From positions 1,042,481 to 1,093,488 of the forward strand of contig BJOX01000009.1 of NCBI GenBank assembly GCA_009731375.1: a stretch of DNA of 51,008 nucleotides, read 5' to 3'. Each line of letters opens with the position of its first letter. Position 1 is the first letter of the stretch. The notes beneath the pieces are model-generated. The model was not told the DNA's origin, did no database searches, and was given only the letters and a program-made list of their open reading frames with translations. Below are positions 11,186 through 20,640 of this stretch, piece after piece. Source of the stretch: Paulinella micropora. Its lineage: Eukaryota > Cercozoa > Imbricatea > Euglyphida. A program made the position numbers and the translations under genes.

Positions 11186-11731
11186 TCAGAAAGGCCTCAG
11201 CGTGCGGTGCACCCTTTCGATCTTACCGTTTGCCATCGGATTATATGCCGTCACGTAATCCCACTTGAACCCATAATACGCGCTGACTTCATTAGAGACC
11301 CAGTTGACAAATGAGCTTCCCCTATCCGAGATAATCTTTCTGGGTACCCCGATCCTATTGAAAACGTTGTCGATCAAAGCTTTGGCCGTCGTCTCCTTCG
11401 TATCGTCGGCTGTAGGGACCGCTATGACGTAATTCGAGGCCCGATCAATGATGGTGAGAATATATTTGTATTTGCCCTCTCCCGCCTCCGGTAGTGGTCC
11501 CACATAGTCGATGTGTATAGTATCGAATATGTCCCGCGTTACATCAAACTGTCCCAGTAACCCTCGGTTCGCGTCGTAATGCGTTTTCGCACTCTGGCAT
11601 TGTCCACACCCCGCAATTAATGCCTGGATGTCCTTATCCATAGTATCCCAGTAGAACCGACGAGTCATGGACCACCTCATCCTATCCAACCCTGGATGAC
11701 TCTGCAACGGACAATTGTGTGCCCCTATCAT
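11186..11731 (-). pseudogene. Element A integrase zinc-binding domain and DDE core
   Basis: This segment inserts element cDNA into host DNA. The HHCC zinc finger is visible as H5, H12, C42 and C45. The catalytic triad is D75 (in HIDYVGPL), D136 (in ISDRGSSF) and E172 (in NGKIERVH), with 35 residues between the last two as in retroviral-type integrases. The downstream frame breaks after HRTLRPF. A frameshift also separates it from the ORF upstream, where the sequence reads KELRH before this frame takes over at MIGAHNCPL. Confidence 0.85.
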
Positions 11732-12302
11732 GCCGCAGCTCCTTTAGCACACACTCCTTGTTCTTTGCCCCCGTTCCGAAGTACCAAATGAGCCCATCCG
11801 AATACGTATACTTCTTTTTCCGCTGTCGTATATCCGCATCCTCTGAAACCTCCGTCGGCTTCTCCTGATGAGCTATGAACCGCTCCCACTCCTTGCTATC
11901 CTTCGTCAGCTTCCGAAACATCGCCACCGACGCAAACTTAATCTCCGTTTTATTCTCCAGCTCCATCGCCACTCTACTCGGGTGTGTCTTCGCCACTTTG
12001 AGTTCCGGCTTCGCCTCTGTCTGTCCTGCCGCTGCCTCCTCCTTTTTGGGAATCAGTATTATAATGTTCCCCACCAAAGGCATGGTCCGCCATGGGAAAG
12101 GCTTGGCATCCACCACCTCGTCCTCCGGCTGTTCCCCTTGTGCCGCCTCTTTCCACATCTCCTCATACCCCCTCTGAGCCTCGTCCGTTCCGTGTTGCTC
12201 ACAACACTCCGCCACCCGCACATGAGCCGCTTCGTAGTATTGTACGTCGTTCCGCTTGATCGTCTCTCCGCGTCTGTGTATTTCCGCCACCCCCCTCCGC
12301 AT
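11682..12302 (-). pseudogene. Element A pol: linker between RNase H and integrase
   Basis: An open frame of 206 codons connecting the RNase H end to the integrase finger. It ends with VLKELRH, the counterpart of WVPEKLRH in element B. YSDGLIWYFG matches GWRDGLLWYKG in B, the small beta-rich segment that precedes the integrase zinc finger. The rest is charged and unrecognised. It overlaps its neighbours in other frames at both ends, showing indels. Confidence 0.6.
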
Positions 12303-12741
12303 ATTCCATTCCGTTTATGGGCTTTCTGTCGCAGAAGTCCGCTCTCTGTTCCTCTACCTCGAGATCCATGTGTCCCAACACTGACAAAACCGCCGCCGCT
12401 GTCCTGAAATGGAATCTCGTCAGATTCATGCCGCTCTTCTTTTCCGCGTCATAAACCGGTCGTAGTGCGAAGACGCCTGGAGCCTGTTGTCCCTTCCTTT
12501 TACCCCTGTCCGCTTCCTCCGATCCCGCTTCCCGTTCCCCCGCCTTGTCCTCCTCCGTCGGTCCCCCTCCCCGTGACAGGTAATCCGCCCTATAATCCTT
12601 GCCCGATATAAACTCGATCGTGAAATCGTATTCCGATAGCTCCAGCTGCCATCTCGCTAACCTCCCTGTGTGATCTTGAGACATCAACCACTGCAGGTTG
12701 TTGTGGTCCGACCGCACCGTCGTTCCCTTTGCCCCCCACAA
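12199..12741 (-). pseudogene. Element A RNase H, C-terminal half
   Basis: Contains VRSDHNNLQWLM, GRLARWQLEL and the KDYRADYLSR motif typical of Ty3/gypsy RNase H. It is in the same frame as the segment ending at 12748, separated only by one TGA codon (12748-12750). After about residue 65 the sequence is Glu/Gly-rich and loses similarity to RNase H. Its last part overlaps the 11682-12302 frame. Confidence 0.75.
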
Positions 12742-12747
12742 ATAATC

Positions 12748-13074
12748 TCACAGCTTCTTCTTGAAACCCCAGACTATAGCTAATGCCTCCCGCTGCCGCG
12801 TGCAGTACTGTTGTTCCGGTTTCGTCATCCGCCGACTCAGGAACATCACCGGCCGCAAGCGCCCCTCGTCATCCCTTTGCTGCAACACACCGCCGATCGC
12901 GTAGGCCGACGCGTCCGTATCCAATATGAAGCTCCGGTGAAAATTGAGAAGTTGCAACACCGTACCCCCTTTCCACGGGTCTCTCAAGATGTGCTTCCGC
13001 AACTCCTTAACAGCAGCTTCCACCTTCGGAGGCCATTCCCCCTTCGCGTCGCATTTGCCCTCTTTCATGTACAC
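12748..13074 (-). pseudogene. Element A RNase H, N-terminal half
   Basis: Shows the RNase H signature FILDTDASAYAIGGVLQQ and CTRQREALAIVWGFKK. The frame is continuous with the RT segment upstream and the RNase H segment downstream. The bounding stops are TAG at 13126 and TGA at 12748, and the sense sequence resumes immediately after each. Confidence 0.8.
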
Positions 13075-13125
13075 CCTTATTGGTTCCGCTATGTCTGCGA
13101 ACCCCGGTATGAACCCGCCATAGTA

Positions 13126-14394
13126 CTATGCCAGGGACACAAAAGAGTGTAAGTCCGACTTCGTTTTCGGCAAAGGCATAGCCGCTAGCGCTTCCCGCTT
13201 CTTCCTGGCCATCGAACATGTTCCGTTCTCTATGTCATAACCCAGATACTGGATCCGCTTTTGAAGGAAATGACATTTCTTGGCATTCAACCTGAATCCA
13301 AACGCCTTCACCCGCTTCATAATATCCCTCAGGTGTTGTATGTGTTCCTCCACCGATTGCGAAAATATGACCACATCGTCAAGATACGCAAACGCGTACC
13401 CCGTCGTATCCCCATACTTTTCCGCAAACTCCGCATCCCTATACTTGGCTCCCAACATCTTGGTCATAGCCTGTTGAAATATGCCGGGTGCCACCTTCAA
13501 CCCCATGGGTAAAACCTTGCAGACATATCTTGTCATCCCCACCATAAACGCTGTCAGGTACCGACTTTCTTCCGCCAGGGGGATCTGCCAAAATCCGCTC
13601 TTCAAATCCAGCGTCGAGTATATCTTCGCGTTCTGTAGCACCTCTATACCTCTCCGCACGTCCGGCACTGGCGTCTCTGTCTTCTTGATGATTGCGTTTA
13701 TCCACCAGTAATTGATGCACATCCGCAACGTCCCGTCTGGTTTTGGCGCCATGCGCACCAGAGACGCATACTCGGATAGTCGCGCCTCAATCAGCCCCTT
13801 TTCCAAAAGCTCTGCCGTCATCTCCCTAGCGATCCGATCCTCATGATGGCTTAACCGCGAAGGCCGTCCTATCCCCGGTACCTCTTGCCCCATCTCTCGT
13901 TCGAAAACCGCCACGTGGTTTGTTACCGATCCTCCTTCCAGAGGGCCGAAAACTTGGATGTTGTCTTCCATAACCCCCAAAGCCGCTGCCTTTTCCTCCG
14001 AAGTGCCTTCCCATGTTTCCGATTGTTCCTGTAACGCCTGTCTCGCCTTATCCGTCTCCTCTTTGATCTGCTCCTCAGTCGCTCGCCCCTGTATATCCTC
14101 TACCGCCACCTCCGTTCCGTCCCCATCTATCCCCTCTCTCGACCGATATAACGTGGGAGTTTTCTGCTCCTGCTCTGCATACCGCGCCAGCTGATCGATC
14201 ATCATAGCGTATTGGATGGCATGCGTTCTGTGATACACCCCGGCTATATGCGTGAAAGCCTCATCCCGTATGGCCGCTAGGTCCCGCGCCAGAAGTTCCT
14301 CCCGGTATCGCCTCGCTATCTTCCTCGTACCCAGCCGACAGGCCACCACCAACTTCTGCGTGCGACTCGGTATCGGTATCGGGTCCGCTATCAA
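13126..14394 (-). pseudogene. Element A reverse transcriptase
   Basis: RNA-dependent DNA polymerase copying the element RNA. Clear RT blocks run in order: GLIEARLSEYASLVRMAPKP, LRMCINYWWINAII, STLDLKSGFWQIPL, KVLPMGLKVAPGIFQ, then YLDD at residues 337-340 (plus-strand 13375-13386) and a YLGYDI thumb motif. The N-terminal 180 residues are a linker matching the pre-RT region of element B (IPSRTQKLVVACRLGTR). The segment starts and ends at in-frame TAG codons (14410 and 13126). At both places element B has glutamine, and the surrounding sequence continues in frame. Confidence 0.85.
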
Positions 14395-14409
14395 GAAATC
14401 TTCTATGTC

Positions 14410-15117
14410 CTACCACCAGATCTCCGTCCTCCTTCCCACCGGGAACATGATGGTGAAGTCCCCGTGTGACAGCCGATTCTTCAGTGTCTTCATGATCTGT
14501 GACACCGAGTCCGCTATGATGGGTGGACTCCCCCATTTTTCCTCTAGGAAGCTCAGAATCTCCGCCTTAGCCTGACTAGGCTTGCCCGCGTTGCATACCA
14601 CGTATTGCGCCATCGGCAACACCCGTTCGTCCATCTCCTTGTGCTGATAACCCAAATCCCGCCCTCTCGGAAAACCATCCGACACCTCCTCCCTCTGTTT
14701 CCGGAAATATTCCAACCTCTCGTCGATCACTGTTACTATCCTCGCGCTCGTCCATTCGTCCTCCGACTCGCTATCCTCCTGTTCCGCTTTGGGCTCCCCC
14801 ACTACAAAAGCCTCGCGCTGAGCCTCTTTGTTCGCTTCCCCTCCGTCCAATTCTATCCGTACCGTCGTGAAGAAATCGCTTGTCACCCACGCCCCGGGTG
14901 TGTCTCCCACCTCGCCTTCCGGCTCGTCCCCCACCACCTTAAATACCGGGGCATTTTCCCCCGTCCCGTAACGTATCTCCTGTCTCCCACAATCTATATA
15001 TGTATGCATCCGCCGTAGTGCCTCGAAGCTCCATAACAGGCCCCCCGTACACGCCGGAACAACCCAAAACTTGTGCGTGTATGTATTGCCCCCCTTGAGC
15101 TCAAACGTGAGCATCAT
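14410..15117 (-). pseudogene. Element A protease C-terminal half and PR-RT linker
   Basis: Begins with the second half of a retropepsin-like fold: YTHKFWVVPACTGGLLWSF and YIDCGRQEIRYG, matching YRVDLYVVPEYHGSVLLSY and VIDCAAKRVIYG in element B. A charged linker leads to RLSHGDFTIMFP and an in-frame TAG at 14410 where B encodes Gln. The first half of the protease lies upstream in another frame. Confidence 0.65.
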
Positions 15118-15290
15118 TGTACCCGTGATTCGCCGTGCTGCCCGAGACCCCCTTTACCTGACCCCTCGTGCTCCTCAGGATCTGTTTGAACCAGTGTTGC
15201 CCGCCATATGTGTCGCAGAAACGTTTGCCCATCACGTTGATAGCCGCCATCGTATCATTACCTCCCGTGCCGCCGTCCCTTCCGCCGTTC
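15118..15290 (-). pseudogene. Element A protease N-terminal half, active-site motif DTM
   Basis: In the frame shifted relative to both neighbours, the minus strand reads GGNDTMAAINVMGKRF. This lines up with VGNDTMENINIVGQKF in element B. The Asp (15254-15256) sits where retropepsins have the catalytic Asp of D-[ST]-G, but Gly is replaced by Met in both elements. Small indels on each side put this piece out of frame with the rest of pol. Confidence 0.55.
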
Positions 15291-15822
15291 CCCTGTCAGA
15301 CAAAAATTCCCCATGCCCTCGTGTTCCCTCTACCGCACATGCCACAGCCTCACCTGCCAAGTTGACCCTCACTACCCGCACGTCGTCGTCGCTGTTAGGC
15401 TTGCGCGGATGCGCTTCCTCCTCCCTCTGAGGCCGCTCCTGATCATATATACCATGTGTTTCCGCATATTTCCGCTCTATTTCCTCTATTGTGTAATCCG
15501 TACCCGTCTTGGATCCCGTCCCCTCGGGTTCCCCTTGTCGTTCCTGCGTTCCCGCTCCTGCCCCTGCAATCAACGCCTGTCGATGTTCGGTCGACCGTAA
15601 CTCTCCTTTCTTCGCCGCTTGTCCGATCGCGATGTCGAAGAAGATCTCGATCCGTCCGTGTCTGAGCCCCGCCGATACCGTCCCTTGCTCGCCTTCTTTC
15701 TCCGCTTCCGCTTTTCTGGCGACGCCTCCACTGTTACCATCTTCATCACCGCCATCCGAATTCGTATCCACGTGATCCACGCCCGCACACATCCGTCTAG
15801 AATTGATAATCCAAATACCCAC
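15232..15822 (-). pseudogene. Element A gag/pol junction ORF
   Basis: A 196-codon frame, in the same frame as the 14410-15117 ORF, that overlaps the end of gag by about 250 nt. It is rich in Gly, Glu, Asp and Arg and shows no domain I recognise. It may be the pre-protease linker of pol, reached from gag by frameshifting, or an open frame by chance. Confidence 0.35.
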
Positions 15823-16673
15823 TGTCGCAGTTCCCTCTTCTTCGCATTCTTCTCGTCCTTCGTCGCCTGGTCCCCCAACGCCCGAGAATCCGCCAACAGC
15901 TTGCCCAAAATAGTGTCCTTCCTCTCCATTTTTGTTGCCGCGTCGGGCGCCGGCGGAGCCATGTACTCAATCATCGCTTGGTATGCTTTCCCCGACATCA
16001 ACCGTACGGTTTTGCCATAACCCTCGTGGTACAACCCAATGAGATCCGCCAAATCCTCCGCTGGGTTCTTGGTGAAATCCGCGTCCCAGTCCGACCTCGC
16101 CTTCCCGAGCTTCCCCACCATCTGTTGTAATGCCCTCCTCTGGTTGCCCGCGATGTTGCAGAGGTCGTCCACCGTTCCCGAAGTCAGCCACTGTCCCTCC
16201 TGCAACATGGGATCCATCGCGTACTTGTCGAGTTCCGCTTTGTTCTGCATTTTGCCCCTGTAGTACCCCACCCCCATGTACAACGCTTCCGCTAAGAGAA
16301 CCAGCGATACCATCTGCATACCCGGTCCGTATGCATTTTTACCACTCGACCATACCCACGCTATCCTGTCCTGCGTCTCCTCCTTTAGGCCCCCTTCGTT
16401 CGCCTTCGTCATCCAAATCGTGTATTCCGCTGGTGTCAGCTGGTGGTACGTCTCCGCTCCGATTGACGGTATGTCCTGCATCAGCTTGTGGAACGCGTCG
16501 GTCATCGTCGGAGGATTCTTCGCCCACACTGGATCCGTTGCCACCGGCACTTGCTGCCTATTCGCTTCCGCTGTCAGCATAGGTTTCTTCCCACTCGCCG
16601 GAGTGAATGGTAACCGCTTCTTCACCGGTGACGTCGGCCCCGAACGCTGGGAATCTTCCTCAGTACTTGCCAT
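15570..16673 (-). CDS. Element A gag-like protein
   Basis: An intact 367-codon ORF from an ATG to TGA, placed immediately upstream of pol. The central 220 residues are helical and free of simple repeats (for example VSLVLLAEALYMGVGYY), as expected of a capsid domain. The C-terminus is very basic (EKRKRRKKASKGRYRR, then Arg/Ser and Lys/Arg runs), suitable for RNA binding. No CCHC knuckle is present. Similarity to the capsid region of element B is weak and only suggestive (W-L near a DI/DDL turn). It would package element RNA into cytoplasmic particles. Confidence 0.55.
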   Translation of the reverse strand: MASTEEDSQRSGPTSPVKKRLPFTPASGKKPMLTAEANRQQVPVATDPVWAKNPPTMTDAFHKLMQDIPSIGAETYHQLTPAEYTIWMTKANEGGLKEETQDRIAWVWSSGKNAYGPGMQMVSLVLLAEALYMGVGYYRGKMQNKAELDKYAMDPMLQEGQWLTSGTVDDLCNIAGNQRRALQQMVGKLGKARSDWDADFTKNPAEDLADLIGLYHEGYGKTVRLMSGKAYQAMIEYMAPPAPDAATKMERKDTILGKLLADSRALGDQATKDEKNAKKRELRQWVFGLSILDGCVRAWITWIRIRMAVMKMVTVEASPEKRKRRKKASKGRYRRGSDTDGSRSSSTSRSDKRRRKESYGRPNIDRR

Positions 16674-16720
16674 GATGGGAAAAACTTAAATAGGGAGAGA
16701 TATTATTATTTGCCCCCGCT

Positions 16721-16951
16721 CTATATATATACACATGACCGCCCCTGATTTCCGCTTTCCTCTAGGTATATCTCCTTTTCTTTTTTTTTTTTTCGAGCCT
16801 CTAACGCTACCTCTTCCAAATCCCTGATTATCTCGTAGTCCGCTGTCTGTTGCGTTTCTTTTCCGTGTATATAAGGTAAACCCTTTCCTCCCTTATGTCC
16901 TCGTCCTCTATATTCCTCCCAACCTCTATATCTCGTCCTTAACCATCTCAT
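16721..16951 (-). CDS. Short charged ORF between the extra ORFs and gag of element A
   Basis: A 76-codon frame overlapping the end of the 16926-17402 ORF by 26 nt. Its composition is Glu/Lys/Arg-rich and similar to that ORF, so it may be its continuation after a frameshift. No domain is recognised. The plus strand at about 16781-16793 is a T-run that could be a slippage site. Confidence 0.25.
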   Translation of the reverse strand: MRWLRTRYRGWEEYRGRGHKGGKGLPYIHGKETQQTADYEIIRDLEEVALEARKKKKEKEIYLEESGNQGRSCVYI

Positions 16952-17402
16952 CCCAATCCTCTTTGGACATGCCCCTCATCCAGTCTATAACGTCATCCGC
17001 TGTCTCCAACTGTACAGACTCCTTCTCTTTCGGCTCCTCCCTTGGACGCTTCGACCCAGCTCCCGGAACCTCTTCCCGTTTCTTCGCCTCCACCGCCAGG
17101 CGCCTTGTCTCCTCTCTCCACTTCTCACATTCCCCTCGCAGCTCCCGATCCCATCCTCGCCTTACTTCCAACTCCCACTCCTTGTCCGGTCCCTCGGGCC
17201 TCATCATTTCTTTGAAACCCCTTAACCGTATAGGTTTGACAAATTCCATCCAACCCTCCTTCCCTCTTGTCCTCATAGTGTCAATTCCCCTCCTGACTTG
17301 TTGGGGCGTCCCGTTGACGCAAGCCCATGCCATCTGTGTATCCGTTCTTCTTGCCATGTCCCCTCTAGCTTCGACATTACCGCCATAAAAGCATAGTGTC
17401 AA
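16926..17402 (-). CDS. Extra ORF upstream of gag in element A (3' part)
   Basis: 158 codons of unknown function, charged, with MAWACVNGTPQQVRRGIDTM near the start, KRPREEPKEKE in the middle and a WMRGMSKEDWDEMV tail. The motif around ACVNGTPQQVRRGID also occurs at the end of the upstream ORF because of a 118-bp tandem duplication at the DNA level. It probably forms one reading unit with the upstream pieces, interrupted by indels. Confidence 0.35.
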   Translation of the reverse strand: MTLCFYGGNVEARGDMARRTDTQMAWACVNGTPQQVRRGIDTMRTRGKEGWMEFVKPIRLRGFKEMMRPEGPDKEWELEVRRGWDRELRGECEKWREETRRLAVEAKKREEVPGAGSKRPREEPKEKESVQLETADDVIDWMRGMSKEDWDEMVKDEI

Positions 17403-17500
17403 TTCCCCTCCTGACTTGTTGGGGCGTCCCGTTGACGCAAGCCCATGCCGTCTGTATCAGTTCTTCTTGCCATGTCCCCTTTACCGCCATAAAAGCAAAT
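17274..17500. repeat. 118-bp tandem duplication within the extra ORFs
   Basis: The segment starting CATAGTGTCAATTCC at 17274 is repeated from 17392. The second copy lacks about 17 bp near its end. The copies are otherwise almost identical, so the duplication is recent relative to the rest of the element. It splits the reading frame. Confidence 0.9.
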
Positions 17501-17775
17501 TGGAACCTCGCCTTCTCCGTTGTCGCATATACCTTCCACGCCGCTTCCACCGTGTCCTCCGTATATCCTTGCCATGCCATCTCCCATAAGGCTCGTATTG
17601 CCCTCCATCGTCTATCGTTCCTTATCTGCTCCGTTTCCACTAGGCGTTTCATCCTCCTTTCCCACTCGTTGCCCACTAGGTCCAGAAACCGTTGTGCCCC
17701 CTCCTCTATCTTGTACTCCAACCCCATCAACCGTCCCAACTCCTTCTCCTCTTCTCGTACCTCGAATTTCTCCAA
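17377..17775 (-). CDS. Extra ORF upstream of gag in element A (middle part)
   Basis: 132 codons beginning MEKFEVREEEKELGRLMG. It is helical and Trp-rich (WRAIRALWEMAWQGY) and ends in the duplicated ACVNGTPQQVRRGID motif. No family is recognised. Spacing and composition link it to the flanking ORFs. Confidence 0.35.
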   Translation of the reverse strand: MEKFEVREEEKELGRLMGLEYKIEEGAQRFLDLVGNEWERRMKRLVETEQIRNDRRWRAIRALWEMAWQGYTEDTVEAAWKVYATTEKARFQFAFMAVKGTWQEELIQTAWACVNGTPQQVRRGIDTMLLWR

Positions 17776-18205
17776 CTACTGCTTGCTCATCTACCACGAT
17801 ACTTCCTAAAATAGGGACGGCAGATGTTGTGTCTCGTACCCCCTGTTGATGCCTCACCCTTCGTCTTTCCGCTCTTCTTTCTCCTTTCCTGTCCTCCTCC
17901 TCCATCATTGCCCTTTCCTCGTCCCTCCGATATGCTTCCCACTCCACCATCGCCCTGACATATTCCTCCGCCGCCTTGCTTAGATCCCTTCCTATTTGAA
18001 AATGCATAGCTGTATAAGGAACCTCATTCTGAACCCGTTCGAATTCCCGCATTAGGAAATATTGCTCTTCTCGAATAGACGCCCAAAACGACAACATGTC
18101 CCCATCTCTAGAGTCCTCTTTCTCCTCCGTCTCCTCGCTCGTCTCCCCTCCGTGTTTCTCGTCCTCATATGTCGCCTCCCCCTCTTTCTCGCCCCCCTCT
18201 TCCAT
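17612..18205 (-). CDS. Extra ORF upstream of gag in element A (Glu-rich)
   Basis: 197 codons, very acidic at the N-terminus. A helical centre containing FWASIREEQYFLMREFERVQ is followed by an Arg-rich stretch (RRAERRRVRHQQG). It overlaps the next ORF by 164 nt in another frame. The part after about residue 150 is Gly-rich and less convincing as coding sequence. Function unknown. Confidence 0.35.
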   Translation of the reverse strand: MEEGGEKEGEATYEDEKHGGETSEETEEKEDSRDGDMLSFWASIREEQYFLMREFERVQNEVPYTAMHFQIGRDLSKAAEEYVRAMVEWEAYRRDEERAMMEEEDRKGERRAERRRVRHQQGVRDTTSAVPILGSIVVDEQAVVGEIRGTRRGEGVGTVDGVGVQDRGGGTTVSGPSGQRVGKEDETPSGNGADKER

Positions 18206-18246
18206 TCCTAAGATATGGGAGCGTATATTGTATTCCCCTGCATCTG

Positions 18247-18720
18247 CTATTCCTCTCTCCTCACCTTCTTGTTAGGTCTGTCCCCGTCATCGTCATTTTC
18301 CTCTCCTCTATCCCGCTTCTCCTTGTCCCACTCCGCCTTCTCCTTTTTCCATCTCTGCTCCTCGAAATACCGTGTTCTTCTCACCATATATATAGCCATA
18401 TTCATCAGTGCCATCTTCGAGGTTTCCGCCTGTACCACCCTTTGTCGTAATCTTTCCATCTCATATGGGCATATATCCCCGTTTCCCTTCCATTCCCGTA
18501 ACTGTTCCCGCAACGCCTCAAACCCCTTTGTCGCCTCTGACACCTGCTTGTATATATCCTTTCCTACTCGTATCTCACCCTTTCCCCACATCCCCTTTTT
18601 CCCTTCCGCTGTCTCCTCTTCCCATGCCCCTCGCCAGTAATCCAATTGTTCCTCTTCCTCTTTCTCCTGTTTCTCCTTCTCGTGTTTCTTGTCCTTCATG
18701 CTGCTCCTAAAATATGACAC
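18247..18720 (-). CDS. Extra ORF upstream of gag in element A (5' part)
   Basis: 157 codons, Lys/Glu-rich and probably coiled coil. It ends in RPNKKVRREE, a plausible nuclear localisation signal. It lies at the 5' side of the extra-ORF block, just inside a poly-C run and assembly gap. No similarity to known retrotransposon proteins is recognised. Confidence 0.35.
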   Translation of the reverse strand: MSYFRSSMKDKKHEKEKQEKEEEEQLDYWRGAWEEETAEGKKGMWGKGEIRVGKDIYKQVSEATKGFEALREQLREWKGNGDICPYEMERLRQRVVQAETSKMALMNMAIYMVRRTRYFEEQRWKKEKAEWDKEKRDRGEENDDDGDRPNKKVRREE

Positions 18721-18754
18721 AAGGTCTCATACTCTGCCTTCAACATACTACAAT

Positions 18755-18755
<1 letters not shown>

Positions 18756-18795
<40 letters not shown>

Positions 18796-18884
18796 CCCCC
18801 CCCNNNNNNNNNNNNNNNNNNNNNNNNNNNNNNNNNNNNNNNNNNNNNNNNNNNNNNNNNNNNNNNNNNNNNNNCCCCCTTCCC
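18756..18884. other. Poly-C run around an assembly gap
   Basis: About 48 C residues precede a 71-bp N run (18804-18874), followed by more C. The true length is unknown. Confidence 0.95.
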
Positions 18885-20130
18885 ATTCCTCTCTTAATCC
18901 GATCAAGTCCTCCCTACCTCTCTAAACCCTTTTCAAGTCCCCAGCATCCTCCTCTCCCCCAAACCTCAGTCCCTTCAAGTTCCCCTGCATTCCTCTACGC
19001 ACTTCCGCTTCCCGACACCGTGTCCCTTTCATTTCAGCCACACTCATACGTGATATAGCCGAAATAGGCAATAGTCCTCATGTGGTAAAAAGCCCGAAAA
19101 CGCCCCCAAAATTTCTCCCTTTGAGTTGGCGTGTCTTTGACGCTTTTTGTCCGCTGTTCCCGTCGTATTTGTTGACATCTTTTTGCGCCATGATGGCAGA
19201 AACTTACCCCCGTTCAAAAACCACTTTATCCTTGGAATTCCGTCCCCCTTTCAAGTTCCTCTTGTAGATCCCAACCCCTATTCATACTCCCTTGTGTGGC
19301 AACCCGCTTGTATGCTTCCCCTTGACGCATGATCACTCCCCCTGACCCCCTTCCTCCGACCGACATGTCCACCCCCAAACCGTGTCTGTTGCAACCCCTT
19401 CCCCTTATGAAACCTTGCAAAATGTTGCTCCCCTTGTTTCCTCGACTTCCTCTTTCTTTCCCCCAAGCCTCTGTTCCCCCACCAATGTCCTCATCTGCAC
19501 AGAATCGTCGTGTCTTTGAGTCTGTTCTCATACCCCAAACCCCAAGTCAACATGACATCCCAGTCCCCAGCCCCCAAAACCCATCAAAAACATCACAGAA
19601 TATCAACCTCTGACCAAGCAAACGTGAATTATATATTTCTGCATAATTTCCCCTCCATTTTCCCTCGTTTCCTGAGAGAAAGAGAGTGTCCCCAACCTGT
19701 GTCCGCATCACAGCAACCCATGCCCCTACCTCAAACAGACTGAAAACAGCATACCACCTTCATGTGAACATGCGTCATAGTCCTCTGAACACACCTGTAT
19801 GCCTAGAAACCCAAAGCAAACACTCATACCCCCTGAAATCTCGCATTCCCCACCCTTGAGCTGTGAGATGTCAAGTCCAAAAACCTCTGTGTCACAGCAA
19901 CCCTTGCCTCTCTGCACAACAGCTCATGAGTAGTCCTCCTATCCGAGAAAATCATTGCCCCCACCTGTTTGCATGCACCTGTACCCAAAACAGCTCAAGA
20001 AAAAGCATAGAATCTACGGAAACGCATCAATAAAAACTGTCCTCTCCCCCATATTTCTCGTCAGAAAATTTCCGAGGAAACGAGGAAAATTTCCATACCA
20101 AGTGTATTTTATTAGCGACTCCAGATTGTT
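18885..20130. other. Pyrimidine-rich noncoding 5' region of element A
   Basis: No convincing coding frame. The plus strand is C-rich and poor in G throughout, the same strand bias as the coding part of element A. It would be the leader between the 5' LTR region and the extra ORFs. I could not identify a primer binding site. Confidence 0.4.
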
Positions 20131-20136
20131 ACTAAT

Positions 20137-20640
20137 ACAATGGTACGATATTTAATAACAGATAAACTGTCTAACGATATGAAGACTGAGGAATACCTAA
20201 AATAGGGACTCCGTAGCCTTCAGACTAAAGATAACAGACCGGAACGGTCACTATTGCCATTATATACCGGGTGGGCCGGCCGCATATAAGTTATCGCAAT
20301 CCTGAATCAGTCAGTAAAGCCGTTGCTCATTACCCATACGCCATATAAATATTACTCGGAACCAACTCGCACTTCCCCATCACCGATTGAAACCGTTACC
20401 CACGATCGTTACTACATATATATGACTCCTGAATAAAATACTTGTCAGTGGCATTTCCCCCAGAGCCGTTATTCTATGTTACCAGAATAAAATACTTATC
20501 ACTTCTCCGATTTCCCCCAGAGCCGGCATATAGTCATTCATCGCACCACCGACCTAGTGTCGGTCTATACTAACCCGAGCCTGCGAGTAGTAACCCCGGC
20601 AGCACTACACTACGTTCCGGATAGTAACGGCGAATTCAAA
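20137..20640. repeat. Terminal block of element A, right-hand copy
   Basis: Matches the left-hand blocks: 20137-20284 with 7907-8053, about 20290-20350 with about 7110-7175, and 20541-20580 with 8236-8275. Orientation is the same, as expected for an LTR pair. Two similar phrases containing GAATAAAATACTT and CCCCCAGAGCCG repeat at about 20431-20475 and 20484-20526. Confidence 0.55.

Larger units (their letters stand above)
6724..20640 (-). mobile_element. Ty3/gypsy LTR retrotransposon A (decayed; ends approximate)
   Basis: Reading the minus strand gives extra ORFs, gag, protease, RT, RNase H, integrase and a C-terminal module: the Ty3/gypsy order with integrase after RNase H. Related direct-repeat blocks lie on both sides (6.7-8.3 kb and 20.1-20.6 kb), in the same order and orientation, so they are taken as LTR-derived. 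Exact ends, target duplication and primer site could not be fixed. The coding frame is broken by at least three in-frame stops and several frameshifts. The plus strand of the whole interval is strongly pyrimidine-rich, in keeping with the purine-rich sense strand of the element. Confidence 0.7.

Noticed and set aside
9927-14412. Element A as an expressed host gene with introns at the frame breaks
   Set aside because: The sequence continues directly after each stop, and frameshifts occur without GT...AG boundaries, so pseudogene decay explains the breaks better.
15570-15822. A gag-pol readthrough signal in element A like that in B
   Set aside because: The gag stop in A is UGA UUG and the downstream pol frames are not in phase with it, so the B-type arrangement is not present in this copy.
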